A stretch of 64,000 nucleotides of DNA from Desmodus rotundus. Lineage: Eukaryota; Chordata; Mammalia; Chiroptera; Phyllostomidae. Shown piece by piece: positions 21,886 through 33,639 of this stretch. The stretch lies in the NCBI RefSeq assembly GCF_022682495.2, contig NC_071394.1:31530470-31594469 (forward strand). The letters run 5' to 3'. Position numbers and translations under genes: made by a program. The notes under the pieces were generated by a model, which searched no databases, was not told the origin of the DNA, and saw nothing but the letters and a program-made list of their open reading frames with translations. Within the stretch, counting starts at the first letter, position 1. Every line of letters begins with the position of its first letter.

Positions 21886-23645
21886 AGGTTAGTGAGAGTT
21901 CCTTACTTATCCCCTGTGCTTCTGCATGTCTTGTGAGTGGGGACTGGTTACTCTTTGTTTGATGCTATCTTTTCAGAGCTGTTTGTACAGCAAACAGTCC
22001 TGGAAGATGACAGTGATGCTTCCTTCCAGAACAAGAGATAGCCATGCTCACTGCTCCCTGTAAAAATGTCAGGGTCCCAAAGCACTGGGTTCCTCTCCCT
22101 TAGTGCAATCCCTGTGTGTGCAAGTGGCCCTCTTCATGTTGCCTTCTGGGAGCTGGAGCTTGGGAAACCTGTGCTGAATGGTGCCACTTGCTGCACCGTG
22201 AGTGATAAAGTCCTTTGTCTCTGACCCAGGAGTCTTGTGTCTTCTGCTAGCATCCATGAATCTGCGGTAGACTCAGTTGTTAGCTTGCAAGTAGGACACA
22301 ATCTCAGACACTTCGTAATTCTTGATGGTGTGTGTGTGTGTGTTCTTGCCTGATTCATGGGAGTAAAGGAAAGCACTGGGTAGAACTTTGCAGGTCAAGC
22401 TGTGGAGGCAGGAAATGGAGGCCTTTGTTGAGGATCAGTATATATGTGAGTTTGCATATGTGAGTTTGCAGTGTGGAGAGTTGATGTGAAGGAGAAGTGA
22501 GAGATAAAGCTGAGGGAATAAGTATAGATAGCTTGTGAACTTCCTGCAAACTGAAAACGTGAGCACATGAGGAAAAACTGCCAGACACAAGGCTGGTGCT
22601 GGAAATGTTTCTCCAGCATTACATAGGACTGAATTTTAGTGTAGCCCGACACCAGTCACCGACAGCATACTCTGAGGACTGCCTAAAAGGACTCCAGCAG
22701 CCAGTACCCAGTCCTGCCTCACTCAGCTGCCTCGTGGCTTGTGGACTAGTGGAGGCCCTGAATTTTACAACTTCCTGCCGGCCCATTTCTCGTTCCCAGA
22801 GGAATCTGGGCTTCAGCAGAAGGCACTGAAGCCGCCTCAGCTCCCCAGCTCCTAACGCAGGGTGAATGTTCAAAAAAACTTTGCTTTGTCTGGACTGCTG
22901 GTTTGCCTGAACTGTGTCTGAGGATGGTGGCCTGCCTGGTACCTTTCCCTACAGTCAGCCAGGCTGTACCTTGCCCCTCTGACTCCTTCTAGACTTCCTC
23001 TTCCTAGTTCACAGACCCAGGCAGACCCCGGTTATTCTTGCCTGCCTCGTGTGCATGTAACCTTCCAAGCATCACCTGCCAGTGCTGGGGTGGACAGTGA
23101 CAAAGATGAAGAAGCCTTTGTGTGGCTGGCCGTTCAACACGAGTGGAAAATAGCTAGGCCTATTTGTACAGCCTCCCCCATTGCGTGGCTGACCCCTAGG
23201 AATGTGTCTTCCCTTTCCCTTTCTTCCTGATTTGTAGATGCATTCCTTCTGTCCCTGAACCTACTGAAGCCATGATTCTTTACCTCAGTGTCAAGTGCAT
23301 TTGGTATCTCAACTGACTATGAAGTTGGTGCAGAAGCTGTGGTGGGATCTGGAACCAGTGAAAGGAAGTGTTGACACAGAGCAGACGCTGGGGCTCTGCC
23401 TGTATCTCCTTGGCCTTCACCATTCCATTTTATGTCTGTCCTACTTCCAACGGCCAACACCACATCTCTTGCCTGAGGACTTGCTCTGGCTGCCAAGGCC
23501 TACTTTCCCCATTTACCAGGCAGGCTGAAAATTCCAGCACACTGGTGCCTTCGGAAACACAGACAGGCAAGAGTGAGTATCAGTGAGTTATGGCACGACT
23601 CGAGTGGTATATAATATACATGTAATTGGAGTTTCTGAAAGAAGA
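21886..23645. other. Intergenic sequence, nothing recognised
   Basis: A short TG run lies at 22,329-22,342. No gene or clear repeat. Confidence 0.4.
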
Positions 23646-23649
23646 TGGG

Positions 23650-24285
23650 GCAGAAAAACTTTTGAAGAAATGGCTGCATTGTAGTTCATTGTATTAATGA
23701 ACTATAATTTGTTAAATCATTTTTTATTGTTGGGCTTTTAGGTTCTTTCCAATTTTATATCATTAGAAATAGAATTCTAATGAACTTTTTATACATAAAT
23801 ATTTTCACATGTTTCTATTTCTTTGGGATAAATGCTTACAAAAGTGTATATTGGGCCAAAGAATATAAATATTTTAAAGGCTTTTGAGACCTATTTTCAG
23901 GTGGCTTTGGAAAAGCATAAATCCACGTTACCGCCCCACAAGGAGCTCACAAGGGGCCTGTTACCCTCTGCCCGCACGCGGTGGCTAACTTCACCCATTG
24001 GATAGGCAGAGTGGTGTTTGTTTTTATTATTGCAAAACTGCATTTCTTTGATTATTGCTGAAGTTGAGCATCACTTTTTTTTACCAATTGTAGAGCCACT
24101 GCGTATGTCCTTTGCCCACTTAAGCATCCCATTCATCTTTTTCGCACTGATGTATGATCTTTCTTTACATGTTGACTTTTATCTGTCATATGTTTGCAAA
24201 TATTTCAATTTTTCTTTTTTTTGGCATTTTGGACCAATTGCCAATTGTGGTTCATTTCTAGTCATCTTTTGGATGGACAGCACCT
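23650..24285 (-). repeat. Ancient L1 3'-half fragment
   Basis: 'gcattgtagttcattgtatt', 'agttgagcatcacttttttt' and 'gtcctttgcccacttaagc' are the complement of an old L1 3' region. It is diverged. Confidence 0.6.
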
Positions 24286-24289
24286 GTTA

Positions 24290-24660
24290 AAAGATAAGCT
24301 GAGCATATTAAAAATTTTAAGAGTTCATTGAGCAAAAACTAATTCATATGGGCAGCGTCTGATCTAGCAGATAGTAGCTCTGAGAGCTGTGTGAAATGAA
24401 AGACTTTTATAGGCAGAAGGGAGTGGAGACAAGGAAGTTCTACCAGACAAAAAAACCAGGGTGGTTATTGCAAGGTCGCTTTCCTCCGAGGATGGCGGAG
24501 CTCTATCAGACAGGTGACCTAACCAGTTAGTGCTGATAGGGCGATTCCTGATTAACTGGTTTAAGATTCCATTTCTGGGGGAGCCAAAACTCGGTTAAGA
24601 TTCAGTTTGGTGACATGAGAGTTAGCACATTTATCCATTTTTGGCCTGCTGTCTTATTAT
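24290..24660. repeat. LTR-like dispersed repeat, family not assigned
   Basis: The text from 'gataagctgagcatattaaa' through 'agacttttataggcagaagg' to 'ctggtttaagattcc' has the feel of a decayed LTR on the minus strand. No target duplication is resolved. Confidence 0.35.
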
Positions 24661-24699
24661 TTTTAAACAATATCTATATGATTTAGAGATAACTTTTTA

Positions 24700-24775
24700 T
24701 TCATTTGCATATTTCCAGTACTTAGCATGGTTGGTGAACCACAGATATTGAATGAATGAATAAATGTGTGAGTGA
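24700..24775 (+). repeat. L2 3' tip
   Basis: 'ccagtacttagcatggttgg' followed by 'gaatgaatgaataaatg' is the tail of an L2. Confidence 0.5.
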
Positions 24776-25535
24776 GGGAAGATTCACTGAAGATGTTCAG
24801 ATACTATGGATGCCTGAATTAGGATCAGGATTTAACTTAATCCCCAGAATTCAAGCCCTGTGTGCTCTCTCCTGGATTTGTTACAATCTGGGTTTGTAGA
24901 GGCCATCATAAAGTTTGGTCATTCTGGAACTGTCCCCAGCCCCAGGGCTGATTCCTTCCTGAACTGGCTCCTGATACCAGCCAGGCTCTAATTCCACTGT
25001 CTTGGGGCTGCTCACCAAGCCAAGTAGAATTACCCCTTAAAGAATCTCTTCTTTAAAATCTTCCATAATGCACAATGGAGAGGCTGCTGGGCAGGCAAGA
25101 ACAGACATACTCAAGGGCTGTGCTCTGGCCTGCCTGTCCTGAAGCCTCGAGGTGTAGAGAATGCCAGGAGAACACTGGGAAGACCCGGGACCAAAATGAA
25201 GGTAATTAAATAAAATCTCAGAATCCTCCTCAGGAGCAGCAACAAAAACCCCCAAACAAACCTTTCATAAGGGACTAATTGTTAGGAAATCTGTAGGTAC
25301 TTTGCAAGTCTTAGCTTGGGCTCTTTTCTTTAATTGTTTCCCTTGGAACATATTGACTGTTTTTACTCGGTCTCCCCTGCCTCCCTTCTTTTTCTTCACC
25401 CCAGTAGCTACAGTTGATTCAATTCACTTAAGATTTTTACTGAAAGTCTGCAGAATACTAGGCCCTTTGTGGGAACATAAATGTAAGTTGTGGCTTTGCC
25501 CTCCATGTAATGCGTATAATAGCAAATGACTTACA
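24776..25535. other. Intergenic sequence, nothing recognised
   Basis: No gene or recognisable repeat. Confidence 0.35.
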
Positions 25536-25539
25536 ATGC

Positions 25540-25770
25540 TCTGGGCAATATGGTAACAATTTTACATGCATTGTTATATTTGCATTTCGCAATGATTCTA
25601 GGAAGTAATAGTCTTATTGTTTTCACTTTACAGACAGGACCACTGGATACAGAGTTCCAATAACTCGCCTCGGTCACACGACAGAATTCAAACCCATGTG
25701 TGTACAGCCTCAGAGCCTGAGATCTTAGCTGCTGCGTTGCATTCCCCTCCCATGACCTGCCTGGTGATTT
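25540..25770 (-). repeat. MIR SINE
   Basis: 'tttcactttacagacaggac', 'cctcggtcacacgacagaat' and 'tcaaacccatgtgtgtacag' match the MIR complement in order. Confidence 0.8.
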
Positions 25771-26254
25771 ATACAATGCGTTTTTAGCTATGAAATCTTA
25801 GAACATAAAGAAGCCATAAAATAAAGTATTAAGTGAATACCTTAATGCAGAACTATTAATAGATAAATCTTTATAATCATGCATAGATATAGCTACAGAA
25901 GGTTTTCATTTTTAATTATTTGTATTTTTTATTTTTCAGTTACAGTTGACAATAGATACTATTTTATATTAGTTTCAGGTGTAGAGCACAGTGGTTAGAC
26001 ATTTATATAATTTATGAAGTGATCCCCTGAGTCTAGTACCCACCTAGCACCATACATAGTTTTTACAATGTTATTGACTGCGTTCCCAATGCTGTGCTTT
26101 ATATCCTTGTGACTATTTTGTAACCGCCGTTTTAGACTTCTTAATCCCTTCAACATTTTCACACAGCCCCCCCCCCGCCCTCCGCCACCTGGTAGCCATC
26201 AGTCTGTTCTCTGTATCAATGACGTTGCTTCTGTTTTGTTTGTTTGTTTTGTTT

Positions 26255-27115
26255 TTAGACTCCACATATGAGTGCAATCATTAGGTATGTGTCTCTCTTT
26301 GTCTGACTTACTTCTCTTAGCATATTGTCCCCTAGGTCCACCCATGTTATTGCAAATGGTAAGATTTCACTCCTTTTTTGGCCGAGTAATATTCCATTGT
26401 ATATATGTACCACATCTTCTTTATGTAATACCATTGTTATCAAGAAGATGCTTGATATGATTTCAATCTTCTTAAGTTTATTGAGGATTGTTTTGTGGCC
26501 CAATATGTGGTCTATGCTGTAAAATGTTCCGTGTACATATGAAAAGAAAGTATATTCTGCTGTTTGGACTGTGATACTCTAAAAACATCAATTAAATCCC
26601 TCTTGTTTAATGTGCCATTTAAGGCTGCTATTTCCTTTTTGATTTTTTGTCTGGAAGATCTATCCATTGATGTCAATGGGTGTTAGAATCCCCTACTATG
26701 ACTGTATTATTGCCAACCTCTCTCTTTATGTCTGTCAATATTTGCTTTATATATTTAGGTGATCCTATGCCAGGTGAATATATGTTTACAAGAGTTTTAT
26801 CCTCTTGTTGGGTCGATCCTGTTATCATGATAAAATGTCCTTCTTTGTCTTTTATTATAGCCTCTGTTTGAAAATTTATTTTTGTCTGATATAAATATTG
26901 TTACCTCAGCTTTTTTTCATTTGCATTAGCTTAAAGTGTTTTTTTCACATCCCTTTACTTTCAGTCTGTTTGTGTCTTTTGATCTGAAGAGGGTTTCTTG
27001 TAGACAGCCTAAGTATGGGTCTTATTTTCTTATTCATTCAACTAGCCTATGTCTTTTGATGGGAGCATTTAACCCATTTACATTTAAGGTAATTGTTGAT
27101 GGGTATGTAGTTATT
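26255..27115 (-). pseudogene. L1 ORF2 pseudogene: endonuclease fused to C-terminal tail
   Basis: An ORF2 relic retaining the endonuclease part and the last ~50 residues, with stops and shifts between readable blocks. The full protein would nick DNA and copy L1 RNA into the target. This copy lacks the polymerase and cannot do so. Confidence 0.75.
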
Positions 27116-27260
27116 GCTATTTTATTATTTATATTTATGTTCTTTTTTTTCCTTCTTTTTCTTCCAGAAGAAGTCCCTTTAACATTTCCTATAATACTGG
27201 TTTGGTGATGATGAAATCCTTTAGCTTTTTCTTCTGTGGGAAACTCTTTACCACTCCTTT

Positions 27261-27500
27261 ATTTTATTTTTAAAATTTTTAAAAGAATTTATTTATTTAT
27301 TTTAGAGAGATGGAAAGGGAGGAGTAAAGAGAGGGAGAGAAACATCAATGTGTGAGAAACACATTGAATGGTTGCCTCTCGCACATCCCTAACTGGGGAC
27401 CTGGCCAGCCACCCAAGCATGTGCCTTGACTGGGAACTGAGTGAGCAATGTTTTGGTTTGCAGGCCTGCGCTCAATCCTCTGAGCCACACCAGCCAGGGC
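27261..27500 (-). mobile_element. VES-family bat SINE in L1 ORF1 relic
   Basis: Minus-strand copy with an A-rich left end, 'agaaacatcaatgtgtgaga', 'atggttgcctctcgcacatc', and a head ending 'gccacaccagccagggc'. Flanks 'ctccttta' (before 27,261 and after 27,500) are the likely duplication. Confidence 0.85.
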
Positions 27501-28130
27501 TCTCCTTTAATTTTAAATGATAGCCTTTCTGGGTAGAGTAGTCCTGGTTGTAGACATTGGATTTCATTACTTCGGATATTTCATGCCCATCCCTTCTGGC
27601 TTGCAAAGTTTCTGTTGAGAAGTCAGCTGACAGTCTTATGGAGCTCCCTTGTAGGCAACTAACTGCCTTTCTTTTGCTGCCCTTAAGATTCTTTCTTTGT
27701 ATTAAACCTTTGGAATTTTAATTATGAGTGCTTTGGTGTGGGCCTCTTTGGGTTCAACTTGCTTGGGATTCTTTGTGCTCCAGGTTAGGGAAGTTTTCCA
27801 TCATTATTTCTTCAGATAGGTTCTCAGTCCCTTGAGTTCTCTCTTCTCCTTGGTACCACTAGATGCAAATGTTTTTATGCTTTCTGTTGTCGCAGAGGCC
27901 CCTTAAACTACCCTTATTAAAAAAAGTAATTTTTATTTTTACTTTTCCCATTGGGTGTTTTCTTCTACCTTGTCTTACAAATTGCTGATTTCATCTTCTG
28001 CTTCATCTAATATGCTATTGATTCCTTCTTGAGTGTTCTTCATTTCAGTTATTGCATCCTTCATTTCTGACTGACTCTTGTTTTTATGATTTCTATGTCT
28101 TTTTTAATGCATACTATCTTTTTCTCTCTC

Positions 28131-28391
28131 TTTTTTTATCCTCACCAGAGGACATATTTTCATTGCTTTTAGGTAGAGAGAAAGGGAGAGAGGGAGAGAG
28201 AGACAGTGAGAGGGGGGGAAAGAGAGAAACATCAATGTGCAAGAGAAGCATCAATTGGTTGTCTTCTCTTACATGGCCCTCCTGGGGATCAAACTTGCAA
28301 CCTGGGTATGTGCCCTGGCTGGGAATTGAATTCATGATTTTTCTGTCTATAAGTCGACCCTCCAACCAGCTGAGTGACACCAGCCAGGGCT
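28131..28391 (-). mobile_element. VES-family bat SINE in L1 ORF1 relic
   Basis: Minus-strand copy with 'cagaggacatattttcattg', a purine-rich tract (28,172-28,228), 'ccctggctgggaattgaatt', and a head ending 'gacaccagccagggct'. Same left-half variant as the copy at 7,375-7,623. Confidence 0.85.
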
Positions 28392-28858
28392 ATGCTTTCT
28401 ATCTCTTTGTTGAAGTTCTCAGCACCTTTCTTAAGCATCCTTAGAACTATGTTTTGAACTTTGTATGTGGTAGATTGCTTAACTCAATTATGGTTTTTTT
28501 TTCTGGAATTTTGTTCTTTCATTTGGGACATGTTTCTTTGTCTCCTAACTTTGGCTGCCTCTTAGTGTTTGTTTCTGTATATTAGGTAGATCTGTTATGT
28601 CTCCAAGTCTTGGCAGGGTGGCTAATATAGTAACTATCCTATTGGGCCCAGTGCTTCAGTCTCCCAGATTACCTGAGCCAAATGTCCAAGGAGTATTTCT
28701 TGTGTAGTTTTTGTGTGCCCTACTGATACCAAAACCAGACAAGGATACCACAGAAAAAATTACAGGCACATATCTCTGATGAATATAGATGTGAAATTCC
28801 TTAACAATTTATTAGCAAACTGAATTCAACAACACATATAAAATGTTATACACTAAGA

Positions 28859-29078
28859 GCCCTAATTGGTGTGGCTCAGTTGCTTGGGCATCATCCTGCA
28901 AAGCAAAAGATCACTGTTTGATTCCTGGTCAGGGTACATACCCAGCTTGTGGGTTCAATCCCTGATCAGTGCACAGACGAGAGGCAACTGATTGATGTTT
29001 CTCTCTCACATCAATGTTTCTTTCCCTTTCCTTCTCCCTCCCCTTCTCTCTAAATATAAATAGATAATTTAAAAAAAC
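28859..29078 (+). mobile_element. VES-family bat SINE in L1
   Basis: Plus-strand copy: head 'ccctaattggtgtggctcag', 'gattcctggtcagggtacat', 'gaggcaactgattgatgttt', CT-rich body and A-rich tail. Flanks 'ttatacactaa' and 'ttatacaccat' are the target duplication. Confidence 0.9.
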
Positions 29079-29784
29079 CCTTATACACCATGACCTAGTG
29101 AAATTCATTCCAGGATGCACATCTGCAAATCAATCTTCCTGATATACCAGATTAACAAAATGAAGGCTAAGTATCATATAATAGTATTATATGTGCAGAA
29201 AAAGCACCTGACAAAATTCAATAACCATCAATGATAAAACTCTCAACAAAGTGAGTATAGAGGGAATGTACCTCACCATAATAAAGGGCATATGTCATAA
29301 TCTCAGCTAGCATCACACTTAATAGTGAAAAGCTGACATCTTTCCAACTAAGGTCAGAAACAAGACAAGGATGCACACTCTTGACACTTTTATTCAACAT
29401 AGTATTGGAAGTTTTGGCTACAGCATTAGGTAAGAAAAAGAAATAAAGGTATTAATCAAAAAAGAAATAAAAGTCTTCAAATCAAAGAAGTAAAATTGTC
29501 ACTATTTGTAGAGGACATGAAACTATGTCCTCATAGAAAATCCTAAAAACTCCACCAAAAAATATGTTAGAACTAATAAATGAATTCAGTAGAGTTTTAG
29601 GATACAAAATTAATATAGAGAAATTTGTGGCATTTTACACACTAATAACAAACTATTAGAAAGAGAAATTAAAAAACCAATCCCATTTCTAATTGTACCA
29701 AAGGAATAAAATACCTAGGAATAAATTTAACCAAGGAGGTTAAAACTATGTTTCCTGAAAACTATAAGGCATTGATGAAAGAAA

Positions 29785-30530
29785 GTGAAGGAGACACACA
29801 AAAAACCAAAAGATATTCCCTGCTCATGGACTGGAAGAATTAATATTGTTAAAATGTCCATTTCACCCAAAGCAATCTATAGACTTATTGCAATCCTTAC
29901 CAAAATTTCAATGTTGTTTTTCATAGAACTAGAACAAATAATTCTAAAATTTGCATGGAATCACAAAAGATCCTGAATAGCCAAAGTAATATTGAGAAAG
30001 AAGAACAAAGCTGGAGGTATCATGCTCCTCAATTTCAAAGAATACTGCTAAGCTACAGAAATCAAAATATTATGTTATTGGCATAAAAACAAATGCACAG
30101 ATCAGTGGACTAGAATAGAGAACCCAGAAATAAATCCACACATACACACAAAACTAATTTATGACAAAGAAATAAAAAATATAGAATAGGGAAAACATAG
30201 TTTCTTCAATAAATGATGTTGGGGAAATTAGATAGATACATGCAAAAGAATGAAACTGGGTCCCTATCTTACAACTTACACAAAAGTTAACTTAAAATGC
30301 ATTAAAGACTTTAATGTAAGACCAGAAATCATAATATTACTGGAAGAAAACATAGGCAGTAAGCTCCTTGACCTTAGTCTTAGTGATTTTTTTTTGGATC
30401 TGACTTCGAAGGTAATGAAAACAAAAGCAAAAGTAAACAAATGGGACTACATCAAACTGAAAACCTGCACGGCACAGAAAACCATCAACAAAATGAAAAG
30501 GCAACCTATTGAGTAGGAGAAGATATTTGA
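29785..30530 (+). pseudogene. L1 ORF2 pseudogene (RT thumb to C-terminal part)
   Basis: Frames at 29,785-29,976 ('[20 protein letters not shown]', '[13 protein letters not shown]') and 30,250-30,516 ('FNVRPEIIILLEENIGSKLL', 'NKWDYIKLKTCTAQ') match ORF2p of the intact copy. Stops and shifts lie between them, so this is non-functional. Confidence 0.8.
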
Positions 30531-31115
30531 AAATCATACATGTGGTAAGGGGTTAGTACCCAATATATGTAAAGAACTCATACAATTTAACACCAAAAAC
30601 AAACTACCCATCCAATTAAAAAATGAGCAGGAGACTTTAATAGAAATTTCTCAAAAGAAGATGTAAAGATGGTCAACAGATATGAAAAGATGCTCAACAT
30701 CTCTAGTCATCAGGGAAATGCAAAGTAAAACCACAGTGAGATAGCACACCACACCTGTCAGAATGGCTGTCATCAATAAATCAACAACGATCAAATGCTG
30801 GGGGGAATGTGGAGGAAAGGAACCCTCATACACTGTCGGTGGGAATGTAAATTAGTGCAGCCACGATGAAAAACAACTTAAAGATTCCTCAAAATCTAAA
30901 AATAAAAATACCATACGATTCAGCTATTTCACCTCTGAGTGTTTATCCAAATAAATCCAAAATACTAATCTGAAAAGATATATGCACCCCTATGTTCAGC
31001 ATCATTTGCAATAGCCAAGACAAAAAAACAATCTCAGTGTCCATTGATGGATGAATAGATAAAGTGATACACATATATATAGTGATAAAGTGATACATAT
31101 ATATTGATAAAGTGA

Positions 31116-31137
31116 TACACACACACACACACACACA
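31116..31137 (+). repeat. AC microsatellite
   Basis: A short uninterrupted AC run within the L1 3' part, preceded by related 'gtgatacatata' units. Confidence 0.85.
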
Positions 31138-31488
31138 ATGGAATACTACTCAACCATAAAAAAGAATAAAATCTTGTCATTTGCAAAATCCTGGACAGAC
31201 CTCGAGGCCATTATGCTAAGTGACATCAATCAGAGAAAGACTAAAGACAAATACCCTATGATTACACTTATATGTAGAATCTAAAAAGCAAAATAAATGA
31301 ACAAACAAAACAGAAACAAACTCATTGATACAGACAACAAATTGATGGTTTCCAGATGGGAAAGGGGTTAGAGGGATTGGTAAAAAAGGTAACAGGGATT
31401 AAGAAGTACGGATTGCCAGTTATAAAAACAGTCATGGGGATGTAAGGTACAGCATAGGGAATGTAGTCAATAATATTGCAATAACTAT

Positions 31489-31680
31489 GGGTGTCCAACC
31501 TGCAGCCCATGGGCTGCATGCAGCCCAGAATGGCTATGAATGTGGCCCACCACAAAATCATAAGTTTACTTAAACCCTTTTTTTGCTCATCAGTTTCATT
31601 AGTGTTTGTGTATTTAATGTGGCCCAAGACAACTCTTCTTCCAGTGTGGCCCAGAGACACCAAAAGGTTGGACGCCCCTG
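31489..31680. mobile_element. MER30-like non-autonomous hAT element
   Basis: A 192-bp element with left end 'gggtgtccaacctgcagccc' and right end 'aggttggacgcccctg'. The complement of the right end ('caggggcgtccaacct') pairs with the left end as terminal inverted repeats. 'gtggcccaagacaactcttc' fits the MER30-type hAT group. It interrupts the L1 3'UTR, so it inserted after that L1. An 8-bp duplication is not clearly preserved. Confidence 0.7.
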
Positions 31681-31806
31681 GTGGGTACTAGACTTGCTGG
31701 GCTGATCACTTTATAAGGTACATAAATGTCTAGTTACTACATTGCACAACTGAAACAAATGTAATGTCAACTGTAATTGAAAAATAAATTTAAAAACAAC
31801 AACAAC

Positions 31807-32340
31807 AAGAACAGAGTCAGAGTGAGAGAGTATAAGCAAACAATTTTTAACTGTTTTCGACATCGGCGGCACAGTGTCTTCACATTACTGGGAGACGTGT
31901 CAGAAACACGCAGGAGCCTGCTTGAAGAGGCTCCCTCTGGCCGAAGAAGTAGGATTTGAGCTTGAAAAAGATTGATAGATGAAATTAAGCAAAACCTATC
32001 AAATATATTTAAATCCAAGGTTTCGTAACTTACAAATGTATATATTTAAATGTCACTGATAACTATTGGAAGGTGACAGAGGAATAACCTATGTTGAAAA
32101 CTTGCAAAGGACAGGAATAAATCAAGCACTTATCCTGCCTGCTCTGTTAGAGCTGCAGTGCTGGGAAACCTTATAGGAGAAGAGGGATAGAAGCTCTTTA
32201 TGTATGTACTAAAGCTGATACATTGAAAAAAGGTCAAAATCAGATCACCATTTTGCAATCATTGATGTATTAATAGCTCCAGGCATGGACCCCCAACATC
32301 CTTTGATATCAAAAAAGAGTGAAATCTGGACATGTTGTGT
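31807..32340. other. Intergenic sequence, nothing recognised
   Basis: No gene. It may include further old L1 sequence, but I cannot align it. Confidence 0.35.
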
Positions 32341-32344
32341 CTCC

Positions 32345-32690
32345 TGATGAAAGAATGCATCACGACCTTGGAACACATTATGCTAAGAAGCCAGTCACAA
32401 AAGACTACATATTGTTTAATTCCATTTGTACGAAATGTGCAGAATAGGCAACTCAATAGAGACAGCAAGTAGATTAGTAGTTGCCTCAGGATGGTGAGAG
32501 GATTGTGGGTTTGGAGGTCATGGTTAGGGGACACAAGGTTTCTTCCTGGGACTATGAAAAATGTTCTAAACTTAACTGTAGTAATGGTTGCACAACTGTA
32601 AACATACTAACACCCACTGAATTGTCCACTTTAAATGGGGTGTGAATTTTATCTCAATAAAGCTGTTACAAAAAAAGAAAGGATGAAAAC
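32345..32690 (+). repeat. Older L1 3' end
   Basis: 'agccagtcacaaaagactac', 'ctcaatagagacagcaagta', 'aatggttgcacaactgtaaa' and 'tatctcaataaagctgttac' are the 3' end of an old L1 subfamily on the + strand, with a poly(A) signal and A-rich tail. Confidence 0.8.
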
Positions 32691-33242
32691 AAAAAAGAAA
32701 AAAAGAAAGAACACATTGCCACCTATAGTCTTGCTGGAGCCAGGCTCTGGGCCAGTCTCTGGATCCAGGCGTCCATTTGCAGGATTACAGAGAAGATGAA
32801 CAGCATGAGTTTGCATTCAGCGAAGTCTGGACTACATGTTCTTCAAGAGGCAGGGCAAGTAAAAGAAAGGAATGGAGGGGAAACCTTTCTAAATTTAAAA
32901 TATAAATGTAAAAAACCCTTAAAAATTTAAAAATTATTAAGATCAAACTATAATATTTAGGGATGTACATTTGGGTCATAAAAAGATTAAGAAGCCAAGG
33001 AAATGATTACTTATGATCCAGATGGAGAAAAAAAGGGGCTTTTGTGGTGGTTGTAAAGTTTTATTCCTTGAGCTGAGTGATGGTTAAATTGTTGTTGTTC
33101 TCATAGGTATTCATGAAGCTATACTTTTGTTTGGTGGGTTTCCTGCATCTTTCTTTACAATAGAATGGGATGCTAGTGAAAAGTGTTTACAATATTTTGA
33201 TTCATGTAAATATGACTTTGTGTAGAATGCTGCCGTGCAGTT
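32691..33242. other. Intergenic sequence, nothing recognised
   Basis: No gene or clear repeat. Confidence 0.35.
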
Positions 33243-33257
33243 GAAAGGAAATGTAGT

Positions 33258-33493
33258 CAGCCCTGACCAGTGTCGCTCAGTTGGTTGGGCATTGTCCCGT
33301 AAAGCAAAGGGTCACAGGGTTGATTCTTGGTCAGGGCACACGACTGTGCTGTGGGTTCAGTCCCTCTGGTCAGGGCTTGTACTAGAGGCAACCAGTAAGT
33401 GTTTCTCTCTCAAACTGATGTTTCTCTCCCCCTCTCTCACTGTCCCTTCCCCTTTCTCTAAAAGTAAATAAAGTCTTTAAAAAAAGAAGAAAA
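33258..33493 (+). mobile_element. VES-family bat SINE, perfect target duplication
   Basis: Plus-strand copy: head 'cagccctgaccagtgtcgct', 'cagttggttgggcattgtcc', a second promoter-like box 'ttgattcttggtcagggc', CT-rich body and A-rich tail. Perfect 15-bp duplication 'gaaaggaaatgtagt' at 33,243-33,257 and 33,494-33,508. The cleanest SINE here. Confidence 0.95.
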
Positions 33494-33639
33494 GAAAGGA
33501 AATGTAGTTATATGTCACAAAAACTGAGCTTCATCAAATAGAATGTTCCAAACATCAAGGTCAAATGAAAAAAATTTTTTTCCCACAATGGCTCAAAATT
33601 ACCCTACATTTCAGTTAGCTTTATATTTGGGTTGTGCCT

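Larger units (their letters stand above)
27165..28490 (-). pseudogene. L1 ORF1 pseudogene split by two SINEs
   Basis: The nucleotide text around 27,165-27,260, 27,501-28,125 and 28,392-28,490 tracks the intact ORF1 at 38,843-39,775 on the complement (for example 'gtctttttctgggaaactctt'-like and 'gcctttctgggtagagtag'-like blocks). It is interrupted by SINE insertions and by stops. Confidence 0.75.
25897..28720 (-). mobile_element. L1 with ORF2 core deleted, carrying two VES SINEs
   Basis: On the minus strand, from the right: a truncated older-type 5'UTR (28,720-28,500), ORF1 (about 28,490-27,165), the ORF2 endonuclease region (about 27,115-26,430), then an abrupt jump at about 26,428 to the ORF2 C-terminus (26,427-26,255) and a 3'UTR (26,250-25,897). 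The fusion frame (26,255-26,503) joins '[18 protein letters not shown]' from the endonuclease to 'IYNGILLGQKRSEILPF' from the C-terminus. The whole reverse transcriptase (roughly residues 227-1,225) is gone. Two SINEs (27,261-27,500; 28,131-28,391) further interrupt ORF1. Confidence 0.8.
28721..31806 (+). mobile_element. 5'-truncated L1 with nested VES SINE and hAT element
   Basis: Plus-strand L1 beginning within the ORF2 reverse transcriptase ('ataccaaaaccagacaagga') and running through the C-terminus to a 3'UTR ending 'attgaaaaataaatttaaaa' with an A-rich tail near 31,800. Readable blocks include frames at 29,785-29,976 and 30,250-30,516. Later insertions are a VES SINE (28,859-29,078) and a hAT element (31,489-31,680). 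Its 5' edge abuts the 5' side of the opposite-strand L1 at 28,720, so the two are head to head. Confidence 0.85.

Noticed and set aside
33258..33330. tRNA-like sequence with A-box and B-box-like motifs
   Set aside because: This is the tRNA-derived head of a VES SINE followed by SINE body and A-tail with a target duplication, not a functional tRNA gene. The same applies to the other six copies.
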